From Pieris napi (taxonomy: Eukaryota > Arthropoda > Insecta > Lepidoptera > Pieridae), in NCBI RefSeq assembly GCF_905475465.1, contig NC_062235.1, positions 3,234,001 through 3,298,000 of the forward strand: 64,000 nt of DNA, in the 5' to 3' direction. This document shows, piece by piece, positions 24,537-36,086 of the stretch (the stretch's first letter is position 1; each line of letters opens with the position of its first letter). A model generated the notes under the pieces. The model had not been told where the DNA came from and did not search any database. It saw only the letters and a program-made list of their open reading frames with translations. The position numbers and the translations under genes are program-made.

Positions 24537-24824
24537 ACACGCTTTTAAAGCGCATCAAACTAAAAAGTGAAAAATAATTCCTAATTTAGGCTGAAAATGG
24601 TAATGAACAAAAAATACTGGTATTATTGTGAAAAAGCGTGGGTTGCTCCATAAACGAACAATATGGCACAGAGCTTATTTTTTTTTCGGATTATTGCATT
24701 GTCGATCTTTGACAGGTGCGCAAAATTTGAATAAAATCTGTCCGTTTAAAGTGGGTCAAAATCGAGTCCGAAGAAGTCGGTTACATACATACATACATAC
24801 AGGTGAAGCTAATATAAAGCGTGT
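24537..24824 (+). mobile_element. TIR element with internal (CATA)n
   Basis: Starts ACACGCTTTTAAAGCGCATC and ends AATATAAAGCGTGT, giving short inverted ends (ACACGCTTT). A (CATA)n run lies at 24784-24801, just inside the right end. A second copy in minus orientation is at 41993. Non-coding. Confidence 0.55.
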
Positions 24825-27289
24825 AAAATAGGAATACGATGAATCAGTAACATGATTTAAAAAATGGCGGCATAAATCATTTTACGTTTCGTACTCAATA
24901 TTTTAACATATTCGTTATGGAGTGCAGTAAAATATCGAATATCTTTCTGCATTTCGCATTTATTAAAACATCGCATTATCAGCGTTTCCATTCGGAAAAA
25001 CATTTTCGTAATTTTCACAAGGGCACTAGTTTTCCACCGCAATCAATTTAATCAGTGTATAGATTTCTGTTTAATCTTGGCAGGATTCCAATTTTTTTTA
25101 ACTTTTTAAAGCTTCACTATGGGTACTGACAAGCAAAGCATGATTTAGTGCAATGGAATATCAAGATATGTCAAACCATTTGTTAAATGTGACAGTTGAC
25201 AGTTATGACAGTGTACAAAATATCTACGTAAGAAAAAGTTAGCCATAAAAGAATAAATGTTTGTCAGAATAGATAAAATTTTCAAAGATCATAACTAAAA
25301 CTAAACATGCCGGGACCATGATTTTAAAAATGTATCTCTTATTTTTTTTTCTTGTACATATTAGCTTTAAAAATGTCTTTTTAAGTTAATTCTTTGTAAG
25401 GATTGCACACTTACAGTAAACGATTTTTTATTTAATAAAAAATAATACCTACTCTCTAAGGAATTACTATATCATGTTTTTTAAAGTAAGCTATTTAATT
25501 CTATATAAATCTGGCTTTTGACGCCCAAATCTAAACTAATTTCGAATCATTCAGCTTAGATGCCACAGATAGAACTCATAAAAACCGTGGAATTATCGAA
25601 AAAATCTTATCCTGCCTTGTTTAAGCTTCTGTTTGCAATAACGAATTAATGAATCAAAAATACGTATTTTTGGTAGCCTGAAAGCAAAAAAATAGTTTTA
25701 TTAAAACAGCTTATAGCGTAAGTGTTTTTTTCGTCATAAAATCTAAGATCCAGACCAATCGATTATCGACGCAGTAATTTTTAAATTAATTTACGTAATA
25801 TATACAGATAAAACAATAAAATAATTCCGAGTACATCAAGAAACTTATTCGCTTTATTAATTACGAAATCATTCATTTTACATTTATTTAAACGTACATA
25901 ATATTCAAAGCATTAATGTATTAATAGACAAGAAAACACCTTACCCAAGGCATAATAACTATTAAGTCCACGCAATGGTTATATTTTTATTTTTATAGAA
26001 CTAATAGATAAACAATAAACTATATTTTGTTTCGTTTCTATAATCTATTAAGAGAATAATAATCTAGAAACAGAAATGAATGTTTATTTTATAATGTTAT
26101 GTCATAAAAAATACAATTCCATCCAATTTTTTTGATGTTACGATGTCTAATATTTACAATGCAAGTTTAAAAATGTCAGTATCACATGGTCTGTGATACG
26201 TCGTCTGACCTATGCAAGAAATAGGTTAAAGTCTAAATTAGTGATTTGCATATAAAACATATTCGTACACGTGACATGAGAATGGGGAATTGCAACATAT
26301 TATTATGAAGCGGCTTGAGCGGAAATTGCGTATTATATTGTATTCAAGTATATGTATTGTTCAAACTGTCTCACAAGTAATGTACGTTACGAAGTTAATG
26401 AAGTTAGTACGCTATTCTTAGTGTCCATGATTCAGTTATGTATTTAGTGAAGATTTAAGTTACCCACATACTATTAAATCTGTTTAGTAATCATGCGGCA
26501 ATTTTCATAGTTAGTAATAAAAACATTTATTTAATAGTGTTTTAGATATATAATATTATTCTAGTGACACCGGGACGCTCTCCATCGACTCCAGGATAAG
26601 AAATATACATAGACATAAAATTTATTACTATCGAAACACACACACAGAAACAAGCAAAATAATAAGAATAAAAACAATTTTCTTTTAAAGATCAAGGTAC
26701 GTTTTAAGTGTGTAATGCGTTGTGGTTGTAACTGGCCCTGGCTCAGCATTATGCTGAGGAGCAGACTGTTCCACAGCGCTGGTAATTCTGCCAGAGACCA
26801 CAACAGCTAGATTGCAGTCAGTCGCAAAAAAGAAAAATAATGTATTAATAATAATACTTAGTAGAAAAATCAATAATAGTAAAGTAAAGAAGTCTTGTGT
26901 ACATAGTAAGTAGAAAAGTATATAGTAAGTAAAAAAGAAATATTGAAATGTTCATAGATCAGTTCATATAGAACTGATCCTTTGGAGGAATTCAAACAGC
27001 AATAAGTTAACGTGCCGAAACTCCATAACAGTCCGCAAAGCTGTGAATCAAATCATGAAGAAGGCTGTATCATTGCGTGACGGCGCACCATTGAAATGAA
27101 GTTTCAATATCAACAATCAGACCTGACCTTGTCTCGTGTTCCATCAATCATTACTACCATCTAGACGTGCTATTAACTTAACATGTATTCGCGGTAGTAA
27201 ATTCAATTTAATACATACCTTTAAATATAACCACTCCAAATTGCAATAAAAAGCATAATCTTTCAAATTGATGGATTTTTTAGTGTTTG
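24825..27289. other. AT-rich intergenic
   Basis: A less AT-rich patch at 26700-26820 (GCTCAGCATTATGCTGAGGA, a short palindrome) may be an old repeat. A GATCAGTTC...GAACTGATC hairpin lies at 26957-26979. No gene supported. Confidence 0.4.
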
Positions 27290-27545
27290 GTTTGTTTTTT
27301 AAGGACAAACGGGCTCATGCCCGTCATGCATGACGCCAACCGGATGTTAAGTGGTATCGCCGCCCAAGGACACTCACTTTGCCAGAAGTGCGTTGCCGGC
27401 CTATTAAGAATTACTACGCTCTTGAAGGACCCAGAGCCGAATTGGTTCAAAAATACTTCAGTGGGCAGCTGGTTCTACATAGTGGTGGTGCGCGGAAAAA
27501 TTTAAAGAACGTTAAATAACGCTCAGTTGAGGAACGACGTTTCGT
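27290..27545 (-). mobile_element. LINE B C-terminal fragment
   Basis: Minus-strand copy with 3' UTR (GGACAAACGGGCTCATGCCC on the plus strand), the GTTAAGTGGTATCGCCGCCC block and the WNQLP coding region; small deletions break the frame. Confidence 0.64.
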
Positions 27546-28015
27546 CCTATGATGAAACTTAGCTGCAGGTTTATGCGAACAAAAAGCGTTAACCCCACAT
27601 CAACAGGCAACATTTCGAAACTAGATGACATTATCGAAAAACTTTATCATCATGTAAAAAAATAGAAGATTTTAAATAGATAGATCAACTTGCTGTGGCA
27701 GTTTCCACCTGGCCAAGATTGTTGTTAAGTACATCTTACGCGTTACAATAATTTAAAGGAGTTTTATTTAAATGTGTGCCTAAAACATTATTAAGTATTA
27801 AATAACAAAGACATGTATTAAATGTTGATAAATTTATTTAGATTAGACATAAAAATATGTACTTTAAACACTAACGACGCACACGATAAATATCTGATGG
27901 TGGCTGTACACACTCGGCGAGAGCCTCTCGCCGAGAGTCTCGACCGAGAGGACCGAGAGAAGAGCGCAGCCTGTACACACTCGTTACGTTATTTGTATTT
28001 AAAACACCGTTAATA

Positions 28016-28162
28016 ATGGACGTGGAAACCGCTGCTGCTGTTTGTCTTTGTGCAATAAGTTATTATAATTTTCTTCACGTTTACCATAAAAAAAAAATTA
28101 CGAAGCCATGGCGAAGAAGAAGATGGTGGATGGTTACTATGCACCGCAACAGAAATAGGTAA
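28016..28162 (+). pseudogene. Harbinger nuclease N-terminus, truncated
   Basis: From ATG 28016 the 48-codon frame starts MDVETAAAVCLCAISYY and contains the basic-aromatic motif RRRRWWM (residues 33-39), a hallmark near the N-terminus of HARBI1-like nucleases. Full-length proteins exceed 300 residues; here the frame stops at 28160, soon after the motif, and the DDE catalytic core is absent. The 3' end overlaps the opposing MADF frame by about 26 bp, as expected of an internal deletion that joined the two genes tail to tail. Confidence 0.72.
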
Positions 28163-28448
28163 TTAGGTTCATAAAGTTACGTCCACGGTACGTAGCCATG
28201 AGTGAATCTCGCTTTTTCTTTAGTTCCTCAATTGGGATATCCATCGGCCGGCTTATTCGCATCCAAGCATCATGTAGAGATTGTTTATTTTTGTGTCCTA
28301 CATCCTTCGGATTCCATAACAACGATTCCCTTTGGTAACACTCCAAAAACTCTAATTCGCGTTCGTTAGACCACATTGTGCGATACGTCCCGTCACAACC
28401 ACAGTCATCGAGCAAGTGATTGAACGAGTGTGTACAGGTCGCTCTCAT
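28137..28448 (-). CDS. MADF-domain protein of the Harbinger element
   Basis: This 103-codon frame holds a MADF (Myb/SANT-like) DNA-binding domain at about residues 26-90: WSNERELEFLECYQ, then SLLWNPKDVGHKNK, then HDAWMRIS and LKKKRDSLMATYR, with the conserved tryptophans of the fold. In Harbinger elements such a Myb-like partner helps the nuclease enter the nucleus and recognise the ends. The first ~25 residues overlap the inner terminal repeat and may not be native. The C-terminus (FMNLITYFCCGA) runs across the deletion junction, so the protein is truncated. It is open and could be expressed, but is most likely a relic. Confidence 0.6.
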   Translation of the reverse strand: MRATCTHSFNHLLDDCGCDGTYRTMWSNERELEFLECYQRESLLWNPKDVGHKNKQSLHDAWMRISRPMDIPIEELKKKRDSLMATYRGRNFMNLITYFCCGA

Positions 28449-28841
28449 TTTACTCGCGAGACCCTTTGACTCGTGCGCAAAAAACCGACAGGCGACCGAG
28501 AGAGGCGAGACCGACTGCGAGGAAGCGAGGCGAGACGAGAGCTCTACTTTACACTCTCGCCCTCGGCCTGTCTCGGGGTGTCTCGCCGAGTGTGTACAGC
28601 TACCATTAAATGGTACTTTTGTAATTTATAACCATTCAACGGCTGTGTTTATTTTGATTAGTAAAGGTTAGCTTAAGAAAAACATGGGTTTCAAGACACA
28701 ACCTTTTTTATCGAATAGAAAAAACCTAAATTGTTATCAACAATTTTTTTAGCTTTCAATTAAAATAATCTTTTATATTTCACACTAATTGTGTTTATAA
28801 ACATTGAATATACGTGCTAAAATATTCTAGAAATTGGTATT

Positions 28842-29300
28842 GCAAGGGACGATGGCAAGAGACCGGACGGTATGAGTTTGGTTCCATGGAAGATGGGTCG
28901 GGTACTGGTATGGGAACCTGTTCAGACACGCTGGCCCCTTCCCATCTACATGGAACCAACTACAGAGCTGGTGCGGCTTGTGAAGCGGCTGAAAAAAATA
29001 AAGCATGCAAATACAGGGGTCTGGGCTCAGAATATGATTTTGTCCCATTCGGTGTCGAGACCCTTGGTCCGTGGGGTCCTAGCGCTTTAAGGCTTTTTAA
29101 AGAAATTTCAAAAAGGTTAGTCGACATCACAGGAGACCGAAGATCTGGCAGCTACCTTGGACAAAGAATTAGTCTAGCAATTCAAAGGGGGAACGCTGCC
29201 AGTATCTTCGGAACCTTGCCTAAAGGGACTCCTTTTAATGATATATTTTAGTTTATGTTAAGTTTAGTTATTTATTTCAATTATAAATAATAATTTATTA
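28842..29300 (+). mobile_element. Non-LTR retrotransposon C, C-terminal coding fragment
   Basis: The most complete copy of a dispersed family. From 28842 one frame reads ARDDGKRPDGMSLVPWKMGR and ends its motif in LVWE; after a frameshift near 28920 another frame carries YDFVPFGVETLGPWGPSA, a basic helix, and RISLAIQRGNAASI before the stop at 29249. This is the region C-terminal to the reverse transcriptase of an invertebrate non-LTR family; the RPDG...VW(D/E) block resembles a PD-(D/E)xK nuclease core, which I infer only from spacing. Smaller copies are at 1490, 4560, 38780, 45715 and 59335. This copy is 5'-truncated and inactive. Confidence 0.7.
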
Positions 29301-29964
29301 TTTTATTATTAGTTTTATTTATTATGTAATAATCAACATTACATTATAAAGAAATTCTAGAAATGATCTCGAAACATCGTTTTAGCATCACCGATTTTTT
29401 TATTTTTTTAGCTATCTAAACTACCGAATCCAATACTCAACAAAGCTCAAGCAAAAATGGTTGTTTTTCCACATAGCAAATGCGATATCAATGAGATGAC
29501 TCAAAGATAAGATTGACCTGAATTCAATTGAACCTTTCGCGTTAAAACTCGTAAGTCTTCTAAGAAGTTCGACGAGTTACAGAAAAGTTCAGTAGATTAG
29601 GAATAAGGATAATGTATCGTACTTTAATACGTTCGCGTCTTATGTCGGACTTGTTATTTACTTAATTCGTATATGCGGAACTATAAGATTTCTTTACAAA
29701 ATATATTGAGAAGTGTGCTGTGCAAATACATAAATTATAGAATACTGTAGTTCATCGTCTCCATGATAAAGTGGTTAATGTTCCTTGATGAACGGTGTAA
29801 CACTAATTACATAAATGTCAACGAAAGCTACCTTGAATTGGGGCTCTTTGGAGGATTACGGGTAATTAACGGGTAAGTAAACGGGTAATTTTACTTGAGA
29901 AATGAAAAGCCATACTCTTGTAATAGAATTTTAAATTGATATTCAAAAAATATAATTCTAGTAA

Positions 29965-30560
29965 TTTAAATTATATCAAATTCAAATTCAAAAATCATTT
30001 ATTCACGTAGGTAACACAATGTACACTTGTGATTCGTCATTAAAGAAATAAATATTAATGCTTCTAATTTTACATTTACTGCCAGTTCTCAAATCAAGGG
30101 CGTAGAACGGAAGAGAAGAACTGGCAATAAACTCTCCGCCACTCTTTTTAATCGCCATGTTTTTTTTTACACAACGCTTGTAAGGAGCTGCAACCATTAC
30201 ACCATGTTCCACATGACATTTTAAGTAATTAATAATAATAACATAAATAAAAACAAAGACTTGTCCCCTATCAGCAGGAGGCATGGTGAAATAGGAGCAC
30301 GCACTTACATTTTCGTGGGAACAACACGCAAACACATAGTCGAAATAATTAACATCACCGCATACACGAATTCAAGTACGACCAGTCACCACAAGTAGCA
30401 CCCGTTCACGAGTATGACGCATGGCCAGCCATCGGCCCCCTCGCCATATTTTAGGGAGAGAGACAACCCGACGCATGGACGCCACCACAAGCAATGACAT
30501 TTAAGCGACCATGACGATCCTTGAAATGTGGACTTAGCTACATAAGAAAATAATAATAAT
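29965..30560 (-). mobile_element. LINE D-tailed repeat with a different 5' part
   Basis: On the minus strand the 3' ~200 bp are the LINE D 3' UTR (GATTAAAAAGAGTGGCGGAG, ending in TTTGAATTTGAA repeats), but the upstream half (GGCGTCCATGCGTCGGGTTG and onward) is not the reverse-transcriptase tail. The same upstream block occurs at 7862. This looks like a nonautonomous family that borrows the LINE D tail. Open frames across it lack any domain. Confidence 0.66.
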
Positions 30561-31246
30561 ACTGAAATAATAGGATACCACATGGATCACGGTTTGTTCC
30601 CACTTTACATTAAAACAGTCGTGGATGTTGACGATCGCCCCGGAGTCTGGAAATGCAGCCGAGTATATATAGATTTCACTGTTTATTTATTCGTAATTTA
30701 CTAACTTTAAGATAAAGTTATACACGATTGCTTACCTAAGGGGCCGAAACGCTGAATAGGATCATAAACAACGTTCACTATTGGAGTTTTGTATTCAGCC
30801 AAATCTGTAAGCTTTAAATCTAGAAATAGCTTTATTCCGGTCTATTTCTGGAATCGCATAATCTACATAACAGGCTTATGAATCCCCAATGATTATGGAC
30901 AGCGTTTGTTCCATTTCCGTTGCCAATTATCAACACTTTATAGTTAGTAATTTGCATGTATCGAAGTGATAGCAACCTCAGAGGAGACCTCAGTTCAGTC
31001 ATAAATTTGAGGTGTTCATTTCAAATGTTAGGTGGATTTTCGGTCCCATTTTCCGAAAGATATTTTGAAATAGAAAGAATTTCCTATTGATTACAGCTTT
31101 TTTGTATAGATATAAAAAAAAAATGTTTATGTTTTTCCAATCTATATTTATATAAATATACCAACATGACCATGCTAACGAAATAAATAAGATTGAAATT
31201 GGTCTTCGCTCGAATTTTGTATTTTTGTATACAACATACATTTTGT

Positions 31247-31345
31247 TTGCCCCCAAACAGCTCACCTGGTGTTAAGTGATATCAATATCTTAAGTTATTA
31301 AATACAATACACTGTTAGAAGGCTTATGAGCGCGAATTGGTTATT
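31247..31345 (-). mobile_element. LINE B, decayed 3' fragment
   Basis: AGCTCACCTGGTGTTAAGTG on the plus strand matches the 3' coding end and UTR of LINE B; the rest is heavily decayed. Confidence 0.42.
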
Positions 31346-31961
31346 AGTATTATCTAATATCTCTAAACTGTAATAAATAAAATATCTATACAACTATAGT
31401 TTAATCTTTGTACCCTATGGAAATCGGAACCAGGGACGGTCTAAACCGGCATGCTTGAGTCGCCTCTGGAAGCAGTTAAATCACTTTGAGGTGACCTTCC
31501 TATGTTTAGTTAACCCAATAGATCATAATATATAGTGTTAATATGAATTTTGTATATAAAAAGGTCTTACATATGCGAGAATCAATTTCATCTCAAAATC
31601 AATGTTAGCGAAGTAAGTCTTTTGGTACTACTTTTCTTCTCTAATTATGCTCTTAACATTTCTTTACTAGGATATTTCTGTTCTGTGAGCCATTAACCGA
31701 TGAAAAGAATATTTCAACTCCAAACTGGCCTTGAAACTCAAAGTAAAAGAAAATGTTTTAAGTGTAGCTATATCCAAAGCATGAATATCTACTGGATAAA
31801 TTTACATTGTTTTTATATATACGTGGATGCTTGGCTCCATGCATCTTCTATACAAAACTTCCCATCGGGTATTTGTGTGCCGCGATATCGCGATTGCGAA
31901 GAAGTTGCATGCGCTGCGCTGCGCCTGATTTCGTAAGTTCTCATTTTCATTTATAACATAC

Positions 31962-32514
31962 TAGCTGACCTGGCTAACTTCGTTCCGCCCTACAACCTTA
32001 TAATATCGTTGTTACTTTAATTTAACTTATTTTAGGATTTCATTAATGTTAAGTATTACATTAATACAACTTTTTTGCAAATACAGAAATGTTTTATTGC
32101 TTGCCATTGCGAAAGAAGAATGGCAGTTTTACACATTAGGCATCTTCTCTCTAGCGTCAATATGGCGATACTGCATGTTAAGCACTTTCTGATATCCAAC
32201 ATCTTTTGATCAGGATCAAAGCATGGTTATGCATCTCCTCATTCACCTCAAGATCGGAATTTTTTGAACTGACACGAATTCGACGTAAAATGATGCGTAG
32301 TTTTGTCAACAGATGGCACCATATGGTTTTTGCATTCGTAAAATTAATTTATTTATTTATTGTTATTCGATAACTTATCCGATATTTTATTGCTTATTCT
32401 GCTATTCGGGACGGAAACAAATCCAACAATTCAAAAACCATTGCAATCGGTCCAGCCGTTCTCGAGTTATAAGTGTTGTAACAAACACGACTTTCTTTTA
32501 TATATATAGATTTC
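31962..32514 (+). mobile_element. RTE-like nonautonomous element
   Basis: Begins ACTAGCTGACCTGGCTAACT and ends GGTCCAGCCGTTCTCGAGTT then TTTTATATATATAGATT. The best copy of the family also seen at 1057. No protein frame. Confidence 0.52.
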
Positions 32515-33571
32515 ATAAATGTTTGGTAATCCTCTTTTTAACATTTGAGAGCATAAATAAAATAAAATGAAAAATTGTTCCAACTACATTCACATACTAC
32601 ATGTTAGTGCAAGTATTATTTTATATCGTTATTTAATTTTATATTTATTTAAATTATTAAGGCTCCTGAAGTACAGTTCTGTTAAGTAACCTGTTTTTCT
32701 GGAAATAATAAAAATTATTAATATTATTATCTCGTTATAATTATATTGCTCTTGTATCGTAAAATGCCTATGGTTTGGGTTTTTACTCTGTTTAAGCCAA
32801 TTGAATATTCACATCCCAACGGATCGTCCGTTTGATCACTTGTAGATAGAGACTTATCCTATATCGGTGGGGTGCATTTAGATTGGAACATCAAATTGAT
32901 CGGGACCCACTTCCGAGAAAACGATCGGGGCTATGCCTATATTATTCACGCATTTTCCTCTACTTGAATATGAGCGTTAGTGCTTCACACCAAGCATAGT
33001 TTGTAAATAGAGAAACTTGAACAGAACAGAATTTTTGCTTCTGTTACTTTTATAAAAAATAAATCACCATTTTTTATTCATTAAGCTACAACCAGCATAC
33101 ATTGGTACATTATACAAAACTAAAGAAAAATTTACTGAGTGTAATTTGCAGTACGAATATCTAAGTCTCTTCTCATCTTAGCGTTAACACAATTCGAAAG
33201 AAAGTGACGAAAGAGTACTTAAGATAAAAGAGTGGAAGTAGATGGATTTAGAATTTATTATTATTTTTAAATTTAGTTAATTGATTTATATTATGACTTG
33301 AAACATAACCGACGTATTGAAGTACAGTTTAATATATCTACTATATATACATATAATGGTTACTTTAAGTAAGATTAATGCATATTTTATAGGTATGTCA
33401 GGAGCATAGCAAGTGTAGATCCGACCCCTTCGGCAAAAAGCCGTGATAATATAAATATATAAAATTAACAACACAGCTCATTAACATTTATAAGATATAG
33501 TATAATCTGTACTTAATCATTTTGCGTGACCACACCAATCATAAGAACTGAAGTATCTGAAATGCAACTGA
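32515..33571. other. AT-rich intergenic, downstream of the candidate exon
   Basis: Would be intron of the candidate minus-strand gene at 33626 if that is real. No second exon seen. Confidence 0.35.
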
Positions 33572-33579
33572 TTACTCAC

Positions 33580-33626
33580 GTGTTATTGGCGGAGGACAAC
33601 CTCCGATGCAGGCTGCGCAGCGACAT
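33580..33626 (-). CDS. Candidate first coding exon in a GC-rich block
   Basis: On the minus strand an ATG at 33626 codes MSLRSLHRRLSSANN plus two bases of the next codon, then meets a GTGAGT donor (33579-33574). The N-terminus is basic with Leu and Ser and no acidic residues, which could fit a mitochondrial or membrane-targeting leader, but 15 residues are too few to say. The exon lies at the edge of a GC- and CpG-rich block (to about 33845) that contrasts sharply with the AT-rich surroundings, as expected of a promoter with 5' UTR. I found no second exon downstream on this strand, so the intron would be long or the call wrong. Confidence 0.38.
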
Positions 33627-33845
33627 GGCGTACCCCTAGCAGGGCGGACTTCCGCTGCCTTTGCCTCGCGGCCGGCGTAGTGCGCGGGCGCCGAAAAATG
33701 CGCCCTCCTCGTTACAGGACTGCGACCGCTGCGTGGGCAACATGCCCGCCCGGCCGCCGCCCAGCGGACGCACGCGCGCTCGCCTGCCCCAACCGCACCC
33801 GACCACCTCAATCTTGACGATCACTTCACTACCACTACACTAAGT
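33627..33845 (-). promoter_or_regulatory. CpG-rich block, likely promoter and 5' UTR
   Basis: This ~220-bp stretch is rich in CpG (for example GCGCGGGCGCCG and CGCACGCGCGCT) in an otherwise AT-rich neighbourhood. It lies directly upstream of the candidate minus-strand first exon at 33626. The open frames across it lack ATG starts in the right place and have no recognisable domain, so I read it as regulatory or 5' UTR sequence rather than coding. A GC-rich mobile element is the alternative. Confidence 0.45.
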
Positions 33846-33859
33846 CGCGTTTGTGCTTC

Positions 33860-34965
33860 TGCTTATTACTATTTAATTAGAAGGCGCTTTGTGAATAAAC
33901 GGTTCTGAAACAAAAAAATATGTGGAGTTAGAAACAACGTTCTATGCAATTCGCATACGCTTTTAGCTAAAGTTTGAAAATTAGGTTTGCTTAAATTTTT
34001 TGCCTGTCTAGCGCTTTTATACAGCGTGAATTTGAAGACGTTAGAGAATTCCAACGAGTGCTTCAACTTTTGCTATATCTGCATTGACCTATAGTATGTA
34101 ATTAAATTAAGAAGTTTTTCTACTAATAGACACAAACTTATCACCTACATGCCTATTTGGTATGAACTAGACACAAGACTGCACAATTATTTTTAAACAA
34201 TATGTATTGTAAAATAACTTAATACAGACAGTAAGTTTAAGACTTGGTTAATAAAATTGGGTTGATTGTTTCAACAACCAACTTAAGAAGGTTTTATTTT
34301 GCCTTATATTCAGTGTTATAACCTAAATATGATTAATTGATAAAATATGAATTAACCACATTAATATAGTAAATGAGTTTTTTTTATATATTACGAAATA
34401 GTTGTAATAACAGCATTAAAATCGGAATAACAATTTCTATATGTATATACTATATATGTTGAATATTTAACAGAAAAATTAAATTAAATAAAGTTATTGT
34501 TTATATATATAGTTTTTAACATTCTATCTAGTATTTGAATGATAAATACTATTGTCTTCTAGAATTTAAAAAAAAACGCAGTATAATCTAGTCGAAACAC
34601 AATTTTTAAATTTCGAACATCAGTTTCTAGACGCATTGAAGCCATATTCCCACAGCTCTATCCAAAGACTAACGATCAATACTCATTGCCTACCGTACTA
34701 CAGACTATCGTTTCTTATAACTTTTAGACATGATTGATCTAATATCTCTATCACCTTGATACATAGTCGTTAATATTCAGAAGATACTCTTAATTATCTC
34801 AAAACATATTTTAGCATGTATTTGCAAAATTAAAGTTTCATAGAGGTCTTTTTCTTGATTCCGTCATCAAATGAGCTACCAAGAGATCAAATTTTGTGAT
34901 TATATTATCTTATGGATTAATTTTACGCCATTAATAATAAGGGCGCAGACCAGTTTTGGATTTAC
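33860..34965. other. AT-rich intergenic, nothing recognised
   Basis: No frame or repeat family recognised. Confidence 0.45.
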
Positions 34966-35220
34966 CGTGCGAGTCGCATCCCTGAAGTCGTAGGTTCGAT
35001 CCCCGGCTGTGCACCAATGGAATTTCGTTCTATGTGCGCATTTAACACTCGCTCGAACGGAAATGCAAAATATCATGAGGAAACGGGCATGGCTTAGACC
35101 CCAAAGTCGACGGCGTGTGTCAGGCACAGAAGGCTGATCACCTACTTGCCTATTAGATTGACTAATAATCATGAAACAGATACAGAAATCTGAGGCCCAG
35201 ACCTAAAAAGGTTGTAGTTT
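34966..35220 (+). mobile_element. SINE A, lacking its 5' end
   Basis: B box GGTTCGATCCC near 34993 and a well-kept body to CTAAAAAGGTTGTAG; the A box is lost. Confidence 0.68.
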
Positions 35221-36086
35221 TTTGGTTTATTTTATTAATAACATAAGCACTTTCATCCCGTTCTTCAGTCTTTGAACCACAGCTATTTATAGATACATTT
35301 TTTTTGGTATGTGCGAAAGCAAGGAAACCGCCTAAAGGAAATTGATGACGTGTTTCAATTATAAGAACAGTAATCTAAGGTCAAGACAGAGGGGATGCCA
35401 CTTGATATATATACATATTAATTTGACTAGTATAATATTTTTCTATTATAGTATTTGCCTATCCTAAGATGTCTTAACGAAATCGTTTAATCCAAAAAAC
35501 TTAATGTAGGCAAAAATACTTCCGAGGTTTGTTGGTGGCACCATACATGGCGTACCCCAGAGTTCAATTCTTAATTGATTTCCGGATTGGAAGCCACAGG
35601 CAGATAACCTACTTGCTTTAACAATATGTGTAAATAAAGAAAATGCTCTACCGAAATGGAAAAAGCAATTAAGTGTATCGAAACGAAAAACATACTACAT
35701 AATAACATTATTACCCGTTAAATGAAAATTACGCCAAATTATACTTGAAATTGATAGCAAAATGAGCATGTTCAAGCTTTATTAATCCTAATGAAACATT
35801 AATTACTAATTCATATCGTAAAAGCATACATCACTAACCACAAACTTAATATTTGAAATTCTAATTTTTCATTTCGTTCATTTATTCGCTCAAAAATTTC
35901 AATTCAATTATTTAGAAAGATAAGTACCTTGACTTGGTATTAGTTGATATGGTACTCACCGCCGGATTTAAAAAAAATATGAACATTAACGTATTTTATT
36001 ATTATATACAATTGTATATAAATAGAATGAAGGAAGGTTTTAGTTCTAGACAAAAATAATTTATCGAAGTAATAATATTATTATTT

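Larger units (their letters stand above)
27898..28605. mobile_element. Internally deleted PIF/Harbinger transposon
   Basis: Terminal inverted repeats (TGGTGGCTGTACACACTCGG at left, one mismatch to the right end) bound a ~708-bp element; the flanking TGA and TTA are compatible with a decayed 3-bp TTA target duplication. A second, inner inverted copy of GTACACACTCG lies at 27972 and 28427. Inside are the start of a Harbinger-type nuclease on the plus strand and a MADF-domain frame on the minus strand, the usual two genes of this superfamily. The central catalytic region is missing, so it could move only if an intact relative supplied transposase. Confidence 0.78.

Noticed and set aside
26561..26873. 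Two overlapping minus-strand frames of 60-80 codons
   Set aside because: Low-complexity Phe/Leu-rich translations around a probable old repeat; no start context or domain.
30003..30335. 110-codon minus-strand frame
   Set aside because: Lies entirely within the LINE D-tailed repeat; translation of a noncoding 3' UTR.
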